Assembly: GCA_021442155.1 (NCBI GenBank)
Contig: CM038214.1
Span: 311,457,001-311,521,000, forward strand
Length of the DNA: 64,000 bases
Source: Cymbidium sinense
Lineage: Eukaryota > Streptophyta > Magnoliopsida > Asparagales > Orchidaceae
Direction: 5' to 3'
The stretch's first letter is position 1; the number at the start of each line of letters is the position of its first letter. This document shows positions 48,721-61,459 of the stretch, one piece after another. Position numbers and translations under genes: made by a program. Below the pieces are notes generated by a model. It made no database searches and was not told the origin of the DNA. It saw only the letters and a program-made list of their open reading frames with translations.

Positions 48721-49353
48721 AGAGCTTTTTCATTTGCTCTTCCATATTCTTTCAAAGTAGTCTAACCTATACTTTGACCAAGTATGTGGGATTAACCCTT
48801 TCTTTGTTAAATTATGAACACAAGGCATTTATCTATTCAAAAGGTAATTCTATTAAATCTTTATATGAATCTACATCAACTTCTTGACTTCAGGATGATG
48901 CTCCCAAAAAGAACCTCTCAGTCTTCACACCTGTGGATGTCTTAGGCTTCCTTAACTACAAAACCCTCGGCTTTTGAGAGGAAAGTTGGGTTAGAGCTAA
49001 GGTTCCCAAGCGATGCCTAACTATTTCACATATAACTTGGACACTTATGCTTTGCTTTAGATCTCGGTCTTCATCGCTATCTCCTCAATGTCACCTCTAA
49101 AGGAATCTACTGAAGAGTTGGTGTGCTAACCATATAAGACTCATCCTATGAACTAGATTTTAAGTCTATTGATAGCAGTGTACTCTTAAGGGACATATTT
49201 TATTGGGTGGCCAATAATGAGGTTTTCCACCCACAGGAGCCTCACACCTCTTCTTCTAGTGGTGGTCAGTTGTCTACTCATATTGAATGGAGTAAACTGG
49301 GTGGAATCTAATGTAAGACTCTACTTCTTCCTCTAAGTCTATTTATGCTCCCT

Positions 49354-49456
49354 TTTATTTTCTTTTTCATTTTCTCTTTTCTTTTCTTTTTATTTTTCTC
49401 TTTCTTCTTATTTTTCTCTTACTTTTACATTTTCTTTTTGTTTCTCTTTTATTTTT
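49354..49456 (-). other. Polypyrimidine tract (polypurine on the element strand)
   Basis: About 100 bases of almost pure C and T on the plus strand. On the gypsy strand it encodes a Lys/Glu run (KEKQKENVKVREK) after the protease. Its purine-rich nature is a possible H-DNA-forming or slippage tract; it lies too far inside the element to be the usual PPT. Confidence 0.6.
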
Positions 49457-49690
49457 AAACTTTGGCCAAGTTTGCAAGAATAGACTCGGTGATTTTGAGG
49501 GTGGTAGTAAGCCGCATCCTCATATCTGTCGACCTCATGAATTGTGAATGACTTGAGATCGCCTTTGACACAGTAGATGATCCCACCTCTCATGAACTTC
49601 ATACACTAATGTAGAGAGGATGGAAGTATGTTGTTCTCATGTATCCATGGTATCCCAAGGAAAGCGTTCAAACATGTATTTAAGTTTATA
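49408..49690 (-). pseudogene. gypsy protease, C-terminal part (copy 2)
   Basis: The minus strand reads FNAFLGIPWIHENNILPSSL at about 49622-49690, then a stop, then the open 64-codon stretch MKFMRGGIIYCVKGD. The LGxPWIH word followed by LPSSLHQ is the usual end of the aspartic protease domain in plant gypsy elements. The active-site half is not adjacent; a candidate for it is 6.9 kb to the right near 56560. To the right of 49690 the sequence becomes unrelated and A/C-rich, which suggests an insertion in the protease. Confidence 0.7.
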
Positions 49691-50890
49691 ATATGAAACT
49701 AAATCATACCAAATCATAAATTTAAATGAAATATACATTTAAATCATGAAAACTAAATCATACCAAATCAAAATCCAAACCTAAGCCACATGATCCAACT
49801 CCATGGACTTAGCTATATTCCTTCATTCCAAAACCCATATTCAATTGATTTTCTAATGAATCAATTATACCTTTAATCATATTAATAAATATAAATGAAA
49901 TTTACAATCATCAAGCCAAACCAAAATCAACCCAAGTCAAACTCAACTTAACCCTTTTGACATGAAATGTTCAAATGAACCAAAACTCATTTGAACCCAA
50001 GCCAATTGCAAATAAATTTATATATCCCAAATCCATATATAAACTCAACTAAATCAAACTAAACCCAAAATCAAGCCACTAAATTGGTCCACTTAACCCA
50101 AAGTGGCCAATTTGACCTATTTGAGCAAGTTCAATACTACCCAAATTAGATTGAACCAAGCCCATCAAAACCTCTCATCATGATTGTTGATCCCTAGGTT
50201 GATCAATTGTCATAAATTAGGTCAACGAAGTCAACTTGGTCATTTGACCAAGTCAACCCCTTTTCTATTAAACTAGCCAAATTGCAATGCCAAATCCCTT
50301 GAAACCAATGATTCATACCAAATCAAAATCAATATTTGAATATGACTTGACCTTCAATTGAGTTAAACCAAACCCGATAAGCCCTCTTGACCCAAGTTGA
50401 CCCAAATTGACCAAAAAGACTAAATTGAATCAAATCAAAATATAAACCAAATTGATTGCAACCAATGGCTCAAGTTTATTCCAAATTGATTGTTGAACTT
50501 GACCAATGATTGGACCCAATTGAACCCAATTGAAAGCGAAATTGACCTAAACATTCAAGCCTAAATTAATATCAAATCTAAATTAATTGAAACCAAAGCC
50601 TACAATCATCTTTAATTTGGTCAACTAAACCCAAACCAACACTTAACTCAAGCCAATTTTCCTAATTTGGTCAAATTGGTCAACTTAACCCATTTGACCC
50701 AAAATCAAATCTAAGCCAAACTAAATCAAACCAATTAGAAAAACATCCCAAATGATCATAGAACTTGACCCAACCCTTGGTTTGACCTAATATGACCAAT
50801 TTGGTCAACTTTAACTAGCTTAATTTGACCTAAATAAATCAAATTGAACCAAACTAAATCAACTCTAATTGACTTGCAATTTGGGCTAAC
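49691..50890. other. A/C-rich non-coding segment dense in TTGACC words
   Basis: About 1.2 kb with no reading frame, many CCAAAT, AAACCCAA and TTGACC/GGTCAA words, some arranged as palindromes (TTTGACCAAGTCAA near 50260). It is absent from copy 1. It may be part of a nested LTR element; no ends were found. Confidence 0.5.
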
Positions 50891-51960
50891 CCACTTTTGG
50901 CTCATTTCAAATCTGCCCAAATCAAATCCAATGCAAAATGATCAATCTACCCTTAGGTCAAGGGCATGACATAAGACAAATCATCAATGTAAGTGGTCAT
51001 TTCCATTCCTTGGCCAATTGGTACTCTCCCAATGGTCCACTACTACCACCCCTTATGGTTGTTGGCATGACCCATGCGAGGTGAAATCACCTCACCCTCC
51101 CCATTAAAGCATTTGAAACCCATAGGACACTAATGATTCTTTCTTGGTAGACACTTCCACACCTTGAACCAACCAAGATGAGCCAACTCACCTCCTCCCT
51201 AGCACCCACAACTCACTGAGATTGTCAGACTGCGACTATAAGACACTTCCATTTCTGACCTAACTTCCCCATTTCTCCATCAAACTCAAATTAACTTTGC
51301 ACGCATTCCCTAGGCCTCGTTGAGCAAGAATGAATCATCTCCCAAGCTTCTTGAGCACTAGAGGTGGGACTTCGATCAAAGCTGAGCTCTAAATCATCGG
51401 TTTGTTCCCTTCTAAGTAAATGTCAAAGAATTGATCAAATTGCTGCTCAACAAGGCTTCATCTCTACTAGATGAAGCTTCCTCATTCATTTGAGCTGCCA
51501 GTCTTAAGCTCCAGCAAGGTATGCTTCCAAAACTGATCCTTAGGCAAAAATGGGTTGGAGATTTTTGAAGAAAACTTGCTTCTCATGTGATCTTGATAGT
51601 TGGATCCCCTCCAATCAATGTCATGAAGGTGTGGGATCCTTTTGGAGTTGATCTAAGCTCTAATAAGCTCAAGTCAAGTGAGGAATGTTGGACAGACTCC
51701 ATTCTCCCTCACTCGCATGATGTTAAATCACACATTATCCATTCCATGTGATCGAAATGGACGGTCATGATTAGATCTACTAAATCAATCTGATTTAATC
51801 CTATTAAGATGTAGGATTAATCGTAGCCATCTGATCTTAAATTGGATGGCATCTGAAAGCATTCCCCATCACATTAGCTAAGTCGGATAAGTTTAAGTAA
51901 TCCATGACACCGTGAAAAGCACACGTTAATTATGCGACAGATTAGCTTTAAATATGCTTA
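50891..51960. other. Non-coding block shared with copy 1
   Basis: Counterpart of 30420-31660, with the ~180-base internal part missing near 51240. No coding frame is conserved between the two. Confidence 0.5.
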
Positions 51961-54480
51961 ATTAATCATTTTTAATGGCTGAAACTTCTAAAAATCATAA
52001 AAAATCATATAGAAATAAAAAATACAAATAAATACTAATTTTAAGGGCATTTCGAAGGAGAATTAATTAAAAATGATATTAAATAATTTTAAATAATAAT
52101 TAAGGATTAATTAAAAAATTAATTATCTTAATTACTCTTTAATTAGTTGAGCAATTAATCCCAAATTTGGTGGGTTAATTTAATGGGATGACCTCTACCT
52201 CTCATGATTTTCTTAGGATTTATTGCTAACTTAATTAAGAAAATTGACTAATTAAATCTTAAGTACTCTTTTAAGTTAATTAATGATTAATTATTTCCAT
52301 GAACAGTAATAAATTGGTTAATTAAGTTTATTAATCATTGTTCAAGATTAAGTTAACTAAGGAATAAGGTTGGGACCCCTTTCCCTAAGTTCGTTTCACC
52401 CTTTTTTTAAATGAAATTAATTAAAATTTAACTAATTAATTAAATCACTTAATTAAATTAAAATCATAATCACATCAGACCTTAATTAATTAAATCATAG
52501 GGTAGATCTTTAGGTGTTTAATAACCTAAAGGTGTTTTATGAAATTATGGTTAGTCCACATATGTGAAAAAACCATAAGAGTAATTAATTAACTCCTTTA
52601 ATCTAATTAACTATTAATCATGGGCCAATTGCATTAGGCCCCTTTTATTTCTTACGTTCATTGCAAGTTTATTTTCCATGCATATCATGTTGGCTCATAA
52701 TTATTTAGTTAATTACTTTAAGGTGACATAGGTAAGAGTAATTAATTCATCTAATTAAGGGTTTAACTTAATTAATCCATCAAATCAACTTAATTACATT
52801 TCCTTAAATTAAATCAAATCACTAATGTGGGAATTGGTTTAAAACAGTAAGTGATGATTTCTCTTCTCCTTTAAATCAAATCAAATCCAAAATTAAATAA
52901 TAAAAGCTTTGGTTTGCTTTAAATAATCTTATTTGATTTGATTATTTTTTAAGAACGGTTTGGTTGAATGAAACCACATGCTTATATTTGACTATCCTCC
53001 TTTATTATGTTAAATTTGGTATGTAAGTTGAATTCATGCATCCATCTTTTCAAAATCAACTAAAATAAAATGGATTTACTTTATGTAAGCTTGCATGTGT
53101 TGATTTAATTTAATATATGCTTGGCTATTATCACTATTAAATTCAAATGTATTTTTCAAAAGCTTATAAATGAATAATAATATGTGTTATGATGGTAGTT
53201 ATAAATACATAAGAAATGCATGTGCTTATAGCTTAAGTGTATGAATGTTAAGTCCTCTTTCCTCTATTCATGTGATGATTTATATAAGATTGAATGGTAA
53301 TGGGCTTTAGCTAGCCCCAAAGAGGTCATTTAATTACCTCATTTCTTTGGTTTAACAATGGTACATACCCATTTGATTTCATTCTTATGTATTTCAACGT
53401 TAGAATTTGGATAGAGCTTCAATTCATATATATAAATGATTAAATCAAAAAGTTACAATCTTTGCATGGTTCTCTTTCCCTCATTTATGTATACATCCAT
53501 GTGTGTCCAAGAAAAGCAAGTATATAGTCAAGACATCCGAATATGAGGCTTTAGTTAGCTAAGGAGGTCATTTGATTACCTCACTTCCCTGATTTAATAA
53601 CAACAAATTCTTGCCTATATCTTTGTGCATGTATATGTATACGTGATTAGTGAATGAAAATCCCATTTTACATTAAAATTGCATGCATTCATAATTGACT
53701 AAGTGGTTGAATTAATTAGCCATATGATTTGGAGCTTACATCCTATGTTCATGTATACAAATTTACATATGTTTGAATGCAAATGGGTATATAGTCAGGA
53801 CATCAGAATAAGGCTTTAGCTCAAGAGGTCATTTGATTACCTCACTTCCCTAGTTTAACAATGGCACATGCCAATTTAATTTTATTCTTATGTCCTTTTT
53901 GTATAAGAATTTGGATAAAGTTTTAAATTAATATGTTTAAATAATTCAATCAAATAAAATATAAATTCTAAACATACACATACATTCATCATTTAGTGTG
54001 CTAAAATATGTTGCATGTATATATATACATAGGATTAAATCATATGCATGTTACATGTGATGGAAAGGAATGATTTAATATATGTCATGTGGTAGTAATT
54101 CAATTAAATTAATCTTAAGATGCCTTTCATTTTGAATAGGATTATTTAAAGTGAACTAAACTAAAGATTAATTAAATCATTTAATAAGCCATTCACTAAA
54201 GAGAACTAAATCAAATTAATATACTTTAGAAAGTGACTTAAGGTAGGGATGAAAGGGAAATCTCTTTTTTCTCTTTATAACACTTAGTTGCTAAGTGTAA
54301 TCAAATGAAACAAAAGAAAACACAAATTAAAATTCTCAAATCAATTAAACTACTTCAAGTGAAATCAACCTTTCATGTTAAATTGAATCCTTCCACACTT
54401 AGACAATACAACACTAATGCCTAACAAGACTTACCACACAAGCCTTAATACACACATAAGAATTAAGTCACCACTTCTAG
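51961..54480. other. AATTAATTA-rich non-coding segment, copy 2
   Basis: Counterpart of 31661-34190, with the three ~95-base repeats eroded near 53300, 53520 and 53795. No gene is seen. Confidence 0.55.
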
Positions 54481-56340
54481 CTCTAAGTTAGGATGGTGTA
54501 TGATGTGATATATTATTTTTTTGATGTATTATTTTAGATTGTATATTAGGGTGTATGCTTCATAGACTGGATGATAGGCCAATATTAGCCTAATCATGTT
54601 TTCTATAGGGGATTATGCTTAAGGGATGTTTAAAAAGAAATGTAAATACCATTTTTGCTGGTTGCTTAAATCCTTAAGCATAATCCAAGTTAGGACAGGT
54701 GAGCTTAGTTAACCATGTGTAGAGTTCTAAGTCCAAATTATAAATACAATTGCTTCAGATTATATGTATATTTAGCTAACATCTATTTTACAGGTTTAGT
54801 TAGATTTACTTTTCCCATAAATGTAATTTTTTTGCAATAGGAATTAGGATTAGCTATGTGGGGATTAGGATGAGTTGGCCGAAGGCTTTGTCCTAGGGGG
54901 TGCCCTATGATGCCTTTGAAGCACCATCCAAATCAAAGAAGGAACCAAATCATAAAATGGAGATATGAAGAAAGAAGACCCCATAGCATTTAATACAATT
55001 ATAATTATTCTTTCATATTCTAGTTGTATAAGGGTAGAGCTCGCTACCAATCTTTTCTCTCTTGGGTTGTATGAGGTACAATCGCACCGACCTTTTATTC
55101 TTTTATGATAGTTTATATAATTTTTTGATGTTATGTTTACATTGTACATTAGGACGACATGCTTTTTATAGTTTATTAAATGATTGATGCTTTAATGTGT
55201 GGCTTGGATATGATTAGGCTCTTAAGATAAAAATAACTTTTCTACCTAACTAATCACTCATAACTAAATTTTAAACAACTCATAACCTCATCACAAAGAC
55301 TAAGACATAAATAAGATAATTAAAAGATTTAATAACCCCTTAGCTGTATGGTTGTATGTTTCACATCATGCATGTATATTCTTTCTCTCTTGAACGTGAA
55401 GGATCTTCATCCTTGCACGATAAAGGAATGCTTGACCTGTGAAGGAACACCTTGTGGTGGAGAACACCTTCTTCTAGCTGATTTGACCTATAACCTATTT
55501 CATCATGCATTTAGGCATAAGAAATCTTAAAGACTCTGTCAAAATGATGTGTTTAAAATGAAATAAAATTTGAAAATATTTTGCATCTATAGATTAAGTC
55601 ATATGCTCATATCAATCATGCTCTAGTTTCTTATAGAGTGCTTAGGACTTTAATCTCTTTCTAATTAAATAACTACCCTAGCTATCTTGCAATTCATAAG
55701 ATGAGACTACATGGTTTTAAAGTCATAGGAGGAGTTAGCAGGCGGCCACTCCAAGCAGTTATAAGTCCAGAAGTCAAATATTTTATTCTCTCTTGTGGAG
55801 GTAAACCCTTTTGTCCACATGTCGCTTAGATTTGGGTCATGCTTTAGCTATGAGCATAGGATCCGAGGTAGCTATTTTCTTTGGGCTATGAGCATAAATC
55901 CTCACCTCTTAGGCATTCCCCTAACCTTGGTTGGTGGACTATAAGCCCTAGTAATCTAATTAAATTTCAACTTAAAAGATATAAATCCCCTCAACTTCAA
56001 AATTATAAAGCCCAATCATAGGATAGATTGGAATGCTCATAAGGCTTCCTAGTATCATGAGCATTTCATACTTATTTCATTTGGATTCCAAAAATAAGTC
56101 TTCTCCTTGAACTTTCCCAATTGATTTTCCAAATACAACCAATCTTTTGATAGTCTAATCTTGAAATCATTGGATATGCTAATTGTCTACTTTAATCGAG
56201 AGTATTCTCAGGAAATTTTATTTCCTAAGATGTAATTAACTATAGAGGGTTGCCTCCATAAAGAACTTAAGAACCTGGCTTAATATAATTTCTACTTTAT
56301 TCATCCATGTAAAGTAGGGGAAAAATCTCTAGTACATTTG
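54481..56340. other. Conserved non-coding segment, copy 2
   Basis: Counterpart of 34191-36060, including GGAGGAGTTAGCAGGCGGCC near 55729 and the small open frame at 55348-55530. No domain is recognised. Confidence 0.5.
55348..55530 (+). other. Small open frame, duplicate of 35065-35247
   Basis: Sixty codons from ATG to TAA, Cys-containing (LHPCTIKECLTCEGTPCGGE), ending HAFRHKKS. It aligns without gaps to copy 1. The excess of amino-acid-changing differences argues against a maintained protein. Function unknown. Confidence 0.3.
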
Positions 56341-57474
56341 AAGACACATCATGCTTATGGAGTCTTTATTACGTAGTTAGGACCATTGTAGGGTGATGTC
56401 TCTATCTTTTGAGATAGTACATCATACCTCAATATTGTACCCGATCATCTCAAAAAGTATCTCCCAAAAATAAACACCACAAAACTCTCTCACCTTGTTC
56501 ATTGAATCCTCTCAACATCATCCTTTCTTTTTGGAGTTCGGAGATGTTAATCCTCAAGTAGGCGAAGGGTCAACTAGAACTCTAGATAGCCTATATCTGC
56601 CAACATCCATTATAATGTAAAGAACCTGTATGCCTTCATCTCCCTAGAGTAAGTCTTCATCAATGTAACTCCTATGTCCTTCGAGTGGCATACCTCTTAA
56701 TAGTCCGAGCTAAGCATATCTCTAGATCAAGTAAACATTGATTAGAGATTCATCTCTTCGACAGACAAGGCATCGTATATGTTTAACTTAGCAAAACTTT
56801 CTAAAAGGACATTGTAATCAACTCAGGCTGGGTCCTCCATAAGCATATCCATGGGTGGAGCATCGTATGGAGGGGCTATCTACTCTCAAACCAATGACTT
56901 GCTTACCCTTATCCTGAGGTGCTACTCTTGGAGGTAGAACTTTGCCACTATATAGGTTGATTGTGATGACTTCTTGGAATGCTGAGCTTGTGGAAAGTTC
57001 TACCTCCTCATTAGGCATACCTACTGCTTCTCCTAACAGATCCTCAGAGTCAGTTAACTTTAGAGAAGGATAGTCTGACTATGAATCAGAATAGAAAGTA
57101 TCAAAACTACTAGAGCTATTATTTTTATTTAGACTCGGAGAGCTTTCAATAGGAATAAAGTCAAGAGCATCAAAAGTAGATAATATATAAATATAATCAG
57201 CTATCTTCATTAATTTCTTTTGGGTGGAGGTACATGATCAAGTAAAGTAAGCGGAGTGGATTTAGTGTCCTTATCCGCAGATACAATGCTCCTGGTGGTA
57301 GAAGAGGAGCTAGCAAAGTGGTAAATGCAACGGGAGGGAGAGGACTAAAGGTGCTATGCCGGTGGAATATCCAGCAAGTTTGGTGAGTCTTACTTCTGCT
57401 ATCACCCTCCCCAAGTTGTCTTTTACAACTAGCAAACCTTCCTTAATATTGGAGGTCTGAGCTACTTTAGGCAC
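56341..57474 (-). pseudogene. gypsy protease N-terminal part and gag/pro linker (copy 2)
   Basis: The minus strand from about 57200 leftward has a degenerate match to the serine-rich linker of copy 1, then MPNEEVELSTSSAFQEV and VLPPRVAPQDKGKQVIG (open stretch 56818-57018). Further left, in broken frame near 56560-56640, it reads LYIIMDVGRYRLSRVLVDP. The VLVD word is where the aspartic protease active site normally begins, but the expected D-S/T-G triad is not intact. This half and the WIH half at 49690 probably belonged to one protease. The split is inference. Confidence 0.55.
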
Positions 57475-58570
57475 CTACAAGAAAACCTTCTTGATCTTAG
57501 AAATGATCTTCTTAGAGGTTCAGGATAGGGAGATATCCTAACCTTATTTGGGCTTAAGAGGATCACAAGTATCCCCAAGGATTACTCTAACAGAACTAGA
57601 TGGTTGTTCTAATAAGTATTCCTTAGAGATAACTATGGCTCTCAATTTGTAACTGCGCTTAAGCTAGTCCTTAAAAGTGATGCAATCCTCTAAGATATGG
57701 CCTAACATGAGGTGGTAGGGCAATAGCTAGGATCATCACTCTTGCCCACTTCCTCCGGCCTCTTAGGCTCTGGTAACTTAAAGTCAGGTTTCTTTAAGAG
57801 ATTCTTAAAGATTTTCCTGACCACCTCCCTCTTGAATGGATATGGCTTATTCAATCAATCGACAAGAGTAGGTGGAAAGTAGCTACATGGTGATGGATGT
57901 GAATACCACTGCTAGGTAGGCTACTAAGGTGTTAGAAATGGTCATTGTGGCGACTGCGGTGGTCGATATGATGGCCGAGGTGATGGAAGAGGAGGTGGAA
58001 AAGGAGGCTACTTAGCTCGTAGTCTCTCAAACTAAACTCTGGCTGGCTGCTTCCCTCTGTGCATTAAAAAAACTATCCCTAGCTTCTTCTCAAACACCTT
58101 CTGTGGCTTCGACCTAGATGATTGGTTGGGAAAGGAAAACTGTTTGGCTCCCGCTTGTAAGCTAGCCACCTCGTTGATTAATTTATCGAATGTTTTGATG
58201 GTAAAGGCCTTAAGCATGAAGGCGACCAGGCCATGGATATTCTTGAGAAGAATCTCAATGCCATGTTGTTCAGAAAGCTGTGGTTCGCATTTCACGCACA
58301 GGTTGTGCCACTTGAGAATGTAATCAACAAGAGACTAACTGAGTTTCTATTTCTCTACAATGAGGTCACCTATAATGACCCTCTGCTGAGCTCCAACAAA
58401 CCTTAATGAAGAGGTGCTCCAACTCAGCAAAAGTTTTCATCAACTAAGCAGTAACAATCATATGCAATAATTGAAACTAGGATAAGACTATCATACCATG
58501 TTGCAAATAATTTAATGTGTGTAATGTTATCGTGGTTCCCACTACCATCAAAGATCTTGAAGGATGGTGA
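57475..58570 (-). pseudogene. gypsy gag, degenerate (copy 2)
   Basis: Gag forms the particle that packages element RNA. From right to left: TFAELEHLFIK and FVGAQQRVIIGDLIVEK near 58365-58450, then LVDYILKWHNLCVKCEPQLS at about 58280-58340, an open stretch 58032-58295 with HGIEILLKNIHG and FDKLINEVASLQ (a retrotransposon gag fold), and near 57660-57740 a Cys/His word YHLMLGHILEDCITFKD that matches the C-terminal gag motif of plant Tat/Athila-type elements. One base is missing just before it, and several stops are present. The right end is cut by telomere-like DNA at about 58571, removing the gag N-terminus and any LTR. Confidence 0.8.
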
Positions 58571-59191
58571 TAAACCCTAAATAAAATAAAAACTAAATAA
58601 AAACCTAAACCTAAAAATAAAAAAAATAAAACCAAAACCCTAAACTAAAAAAAAACCAAACCAAAAAAAAACATAAACCTAAACTAAAATAAACTAAACT
58701 AAAATAAATAAAATTTAAACCTAAACCTAAAATAAACTAAACCTAAACCCTAAACTAAATAAAATAAAATAAAATAAAAATAAACCTAAACATAAACTAA
58801 AAAAAACCTAAAAAATAACCTAAAATAAAAACCTAAAATCTAAACCTAAAAAAATAAAACAAAAACCTAAACATAAACCTAAAAATAAAAACTAAAACAT
58901 AAATCGTAAAAATAAAATAGAAATAAAACTAAACTAAAAAATAAACCTAAGCCTAAACCTAAACCTAAAACATAAACTAAAATAAAAAAACCTGTACTAA
59001 AATAAATAAAACTAAAATAAAAAAATTAAACTAAAATAAATAAACCTAAAATAAAGAAGCTAAACTAAATAAAAATAATAAATCAACCTAAAAAAAAAAA
59101 AACTTAAATACATGAAAAAACTAAATAAACCTAAATAAAAATTAAAATTAAAATTAACTAAAATAAATAAAATAAATTAAAAAAACCTAAA

Positions 59192-59214
59192 CCTGTATTT
59201 ACTAATTTTTTTAA
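59192..59214 (+). repeat. Diverged higher-order boundary motif
   Basis: CCTGTATTTACTAATTTTTT then AAAAATAAACC, preceding a canonical block. Confidence 0.6.
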
Positions 59215-60424
59215 AAATAAACCATAAACTAACCCTAAACCCTAAACCATAAACCATAAACCTAAATAAACCCTAAACCCAAAAAAAATACTAAACCCTA
59301 AACCTAAATCTTAAAACCCTAAACCTAAACCTAAACTATAAACTATAACCTAATAAACTCTAAACTAAAAAAACCCTAATAAACCCTAAACAAACCCTAA
59401 CTAAACTAAACCCTAAAACCCTAAACCCTAAAACTAAACTAACTAAACCCTAACCTAAGCTAAACCCTAAACACTAAACCCTAAATAATAAATAAAAGCC
59501 TAAACCTAAACCTAAAACTATAAACCTAAACATAAAACTAATAAACCTAAATAAAATAAACCAACCTAAACCCTAAACCTAAAACCATAAAACCTAAAAT
59601 CCTAAACCCTAAACCCTAAACACTAAACCCTAAAAGCCTAAAAACCTAAACCAAACTAAATAAAACTTAAAAATAAAATAAATAATAAAACCTAAACCTA
59701 AATAAAATAAAATAATAAAATAAAATAAAAACCTAAGATAAAACCTAAACTTAAACCTAAAATAAAATAAAATATAAAATTAAAAATAAACTAAAATTTA
59801 ATTAATAAAAATTTAAACAAAATAAAAATATATAAACCTAAGAACAAGAACCTAAATAAAATAAAATTAAAACTAAATAAAAACATAAACCTAAAAAATA
59901 AAAATAAAAATAAATAAAAAATAAAACCCAAACCCTAAACTAAAAAAAAAACTAAACCTAAAATAAAAATAAAATAAACAAAATAAAATAAACCTAAACT
60001 TAAACTAAAATAAACTAAAATAAATAAAACTTAAACCTAACCCTAAAATAAACTAAACCTAAACCCTAAACTAAATTAAATAAAATGAACTAAAAATAAA
60101 CCTCAACCTAAACTAAAAAATAAAAGCTAAAAATAAATCTAAAATAAAAATCTAAAACCTAAACCTAAAAAAATAAAATAAAAACCTAAACCTAAACCTA
60201 AAAATAGAAAAATAAAACCAAAACCTAAAAAATAAAATAAAAATAAAACTAAAGTAAAAAATAAACCTAAACCTAAACGTAAACAATAATATAAACTAAA
60301 ATAAAAAACCAAAACTAAAATAAATAAACCTAAAATAAATAGACCAAACTAAATAAAAATAAACCTAAATCAAAATAAAAAATAAAATAAACTAAAATAA
60401 AAAAATAAACTAAAAAAACCTAAA

Positions 60425-60453
60425 CCTACAAGTTTAGTTAATTTAAAAAAAAA
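60425..60453 (+). repeat. Higher-order boundary motif
   Basis: CCTACAAGTTTAGTTAATTT plus an A run, then AAATAAAATAAAA and CCCTAACCC units. Confidence 0.8.
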
Positions 60454-61427
60454 TAAAATAAAATAAAACCCTAACCCTAAAGTTGACCCTAAACCCTAAA
60501 CTCTAAACCCTAAACCTACAACCCTAAACCCTAAAACCTTAAACCTTAAACCCTAAACCCTAAACCCTTAACCCTAAAACCCTAAATCCTAAACCGTAAA
60601 CCCTAAAACCTACAATCCTAAACCATAAACCCTAAACCCTAAACCCCAAGTTGTAAACCCCAAACACTAAAAATCTAAAAACCTAAACCTAAAGTAAATA
60701 AAACCTAAAACTAAAATAAATAAATAAAACTTAAACCTAAATAAAATAAAATAAAATAAAAACCTAAACTAAAACCTACAACAAAAAATAAAATTAAATT
60801 AAAAATAAAAACAAAACTAAAATAAAATAAATAAAAACATAAACTATACTAAAAAAACCTACAAATAAAAAACCTAAATAAAATAAAATCTATAGGTAAG
60901 ATCAAATAAAATAAAAATAAAATAAAATAAAAACTAAATAAAAACCTATGTCAAAAAAATAAACCTAAAAATAAAACCTAAAAATAAATAAAAAATAAAA
61001 CCTAATCATTAAATTAAAAAAAACCTAATAAAATAAACAAAATAAAATAAACCTAAACCTAAACTAAAATATACTAAATTAAAATAAATGAAAGCTAAAC
61101 CTAAACCTAAAATAAACTAAATAAAATAAAATAAACTAAAAATAAACTAAAACCTAAACTAAAAAATAAAACCTAAAACTAATCCTAAAATAAAAACTTA
61201 AACCTAAAACCAAAAAATAAAATAAAACCTAAACCTAAAAAAATAAAAATAAACCTAAACCTAAAAATAAAATAAAAATAAAACTAAACAAAAAATAAAA
61301 AAACATAAACATAAACCTAAAAAAAATAAACTAAAATAAATAAACCTAAAATAAATAAACTAAACTAAATAAAAAAAAAAAATAAAATAAACTAAAATAA
61401 ATAAAAAATAAACTAAATAAACATAAT

Positions 61428-61459
61428 CCTACCACTTTAGTTTTTTTTTTAAAAAAAAA
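61428..61459 (+). repeat. Higher-order boundary motif
   Basis: CCTACCACTTTAGTTTTTTT then an A run and CCAAAAACCC, opening a canonical block. Confidence 0.65.

Larger units (their letters stand above)
41243..58570. repeat. Composite segmental duplication, copy 2
   Basis: Direct, collinear copy of 22924-36690, more complete. It retains the RT-RNase H connection, about 2.2 kb at 48700-50890 and gag sequence from 57475 to 58570. The left junction (CCTTGAGAAAAAATC) equals that of copy 1; the right junction differs. Confidence 0.88.

Noticed and set aside
22924..57474. Duplication as an assembly artefact
   Set aside because: The two blocks differ by about 14 % in a counted stretch and by several private indels, too much for a false duplication.
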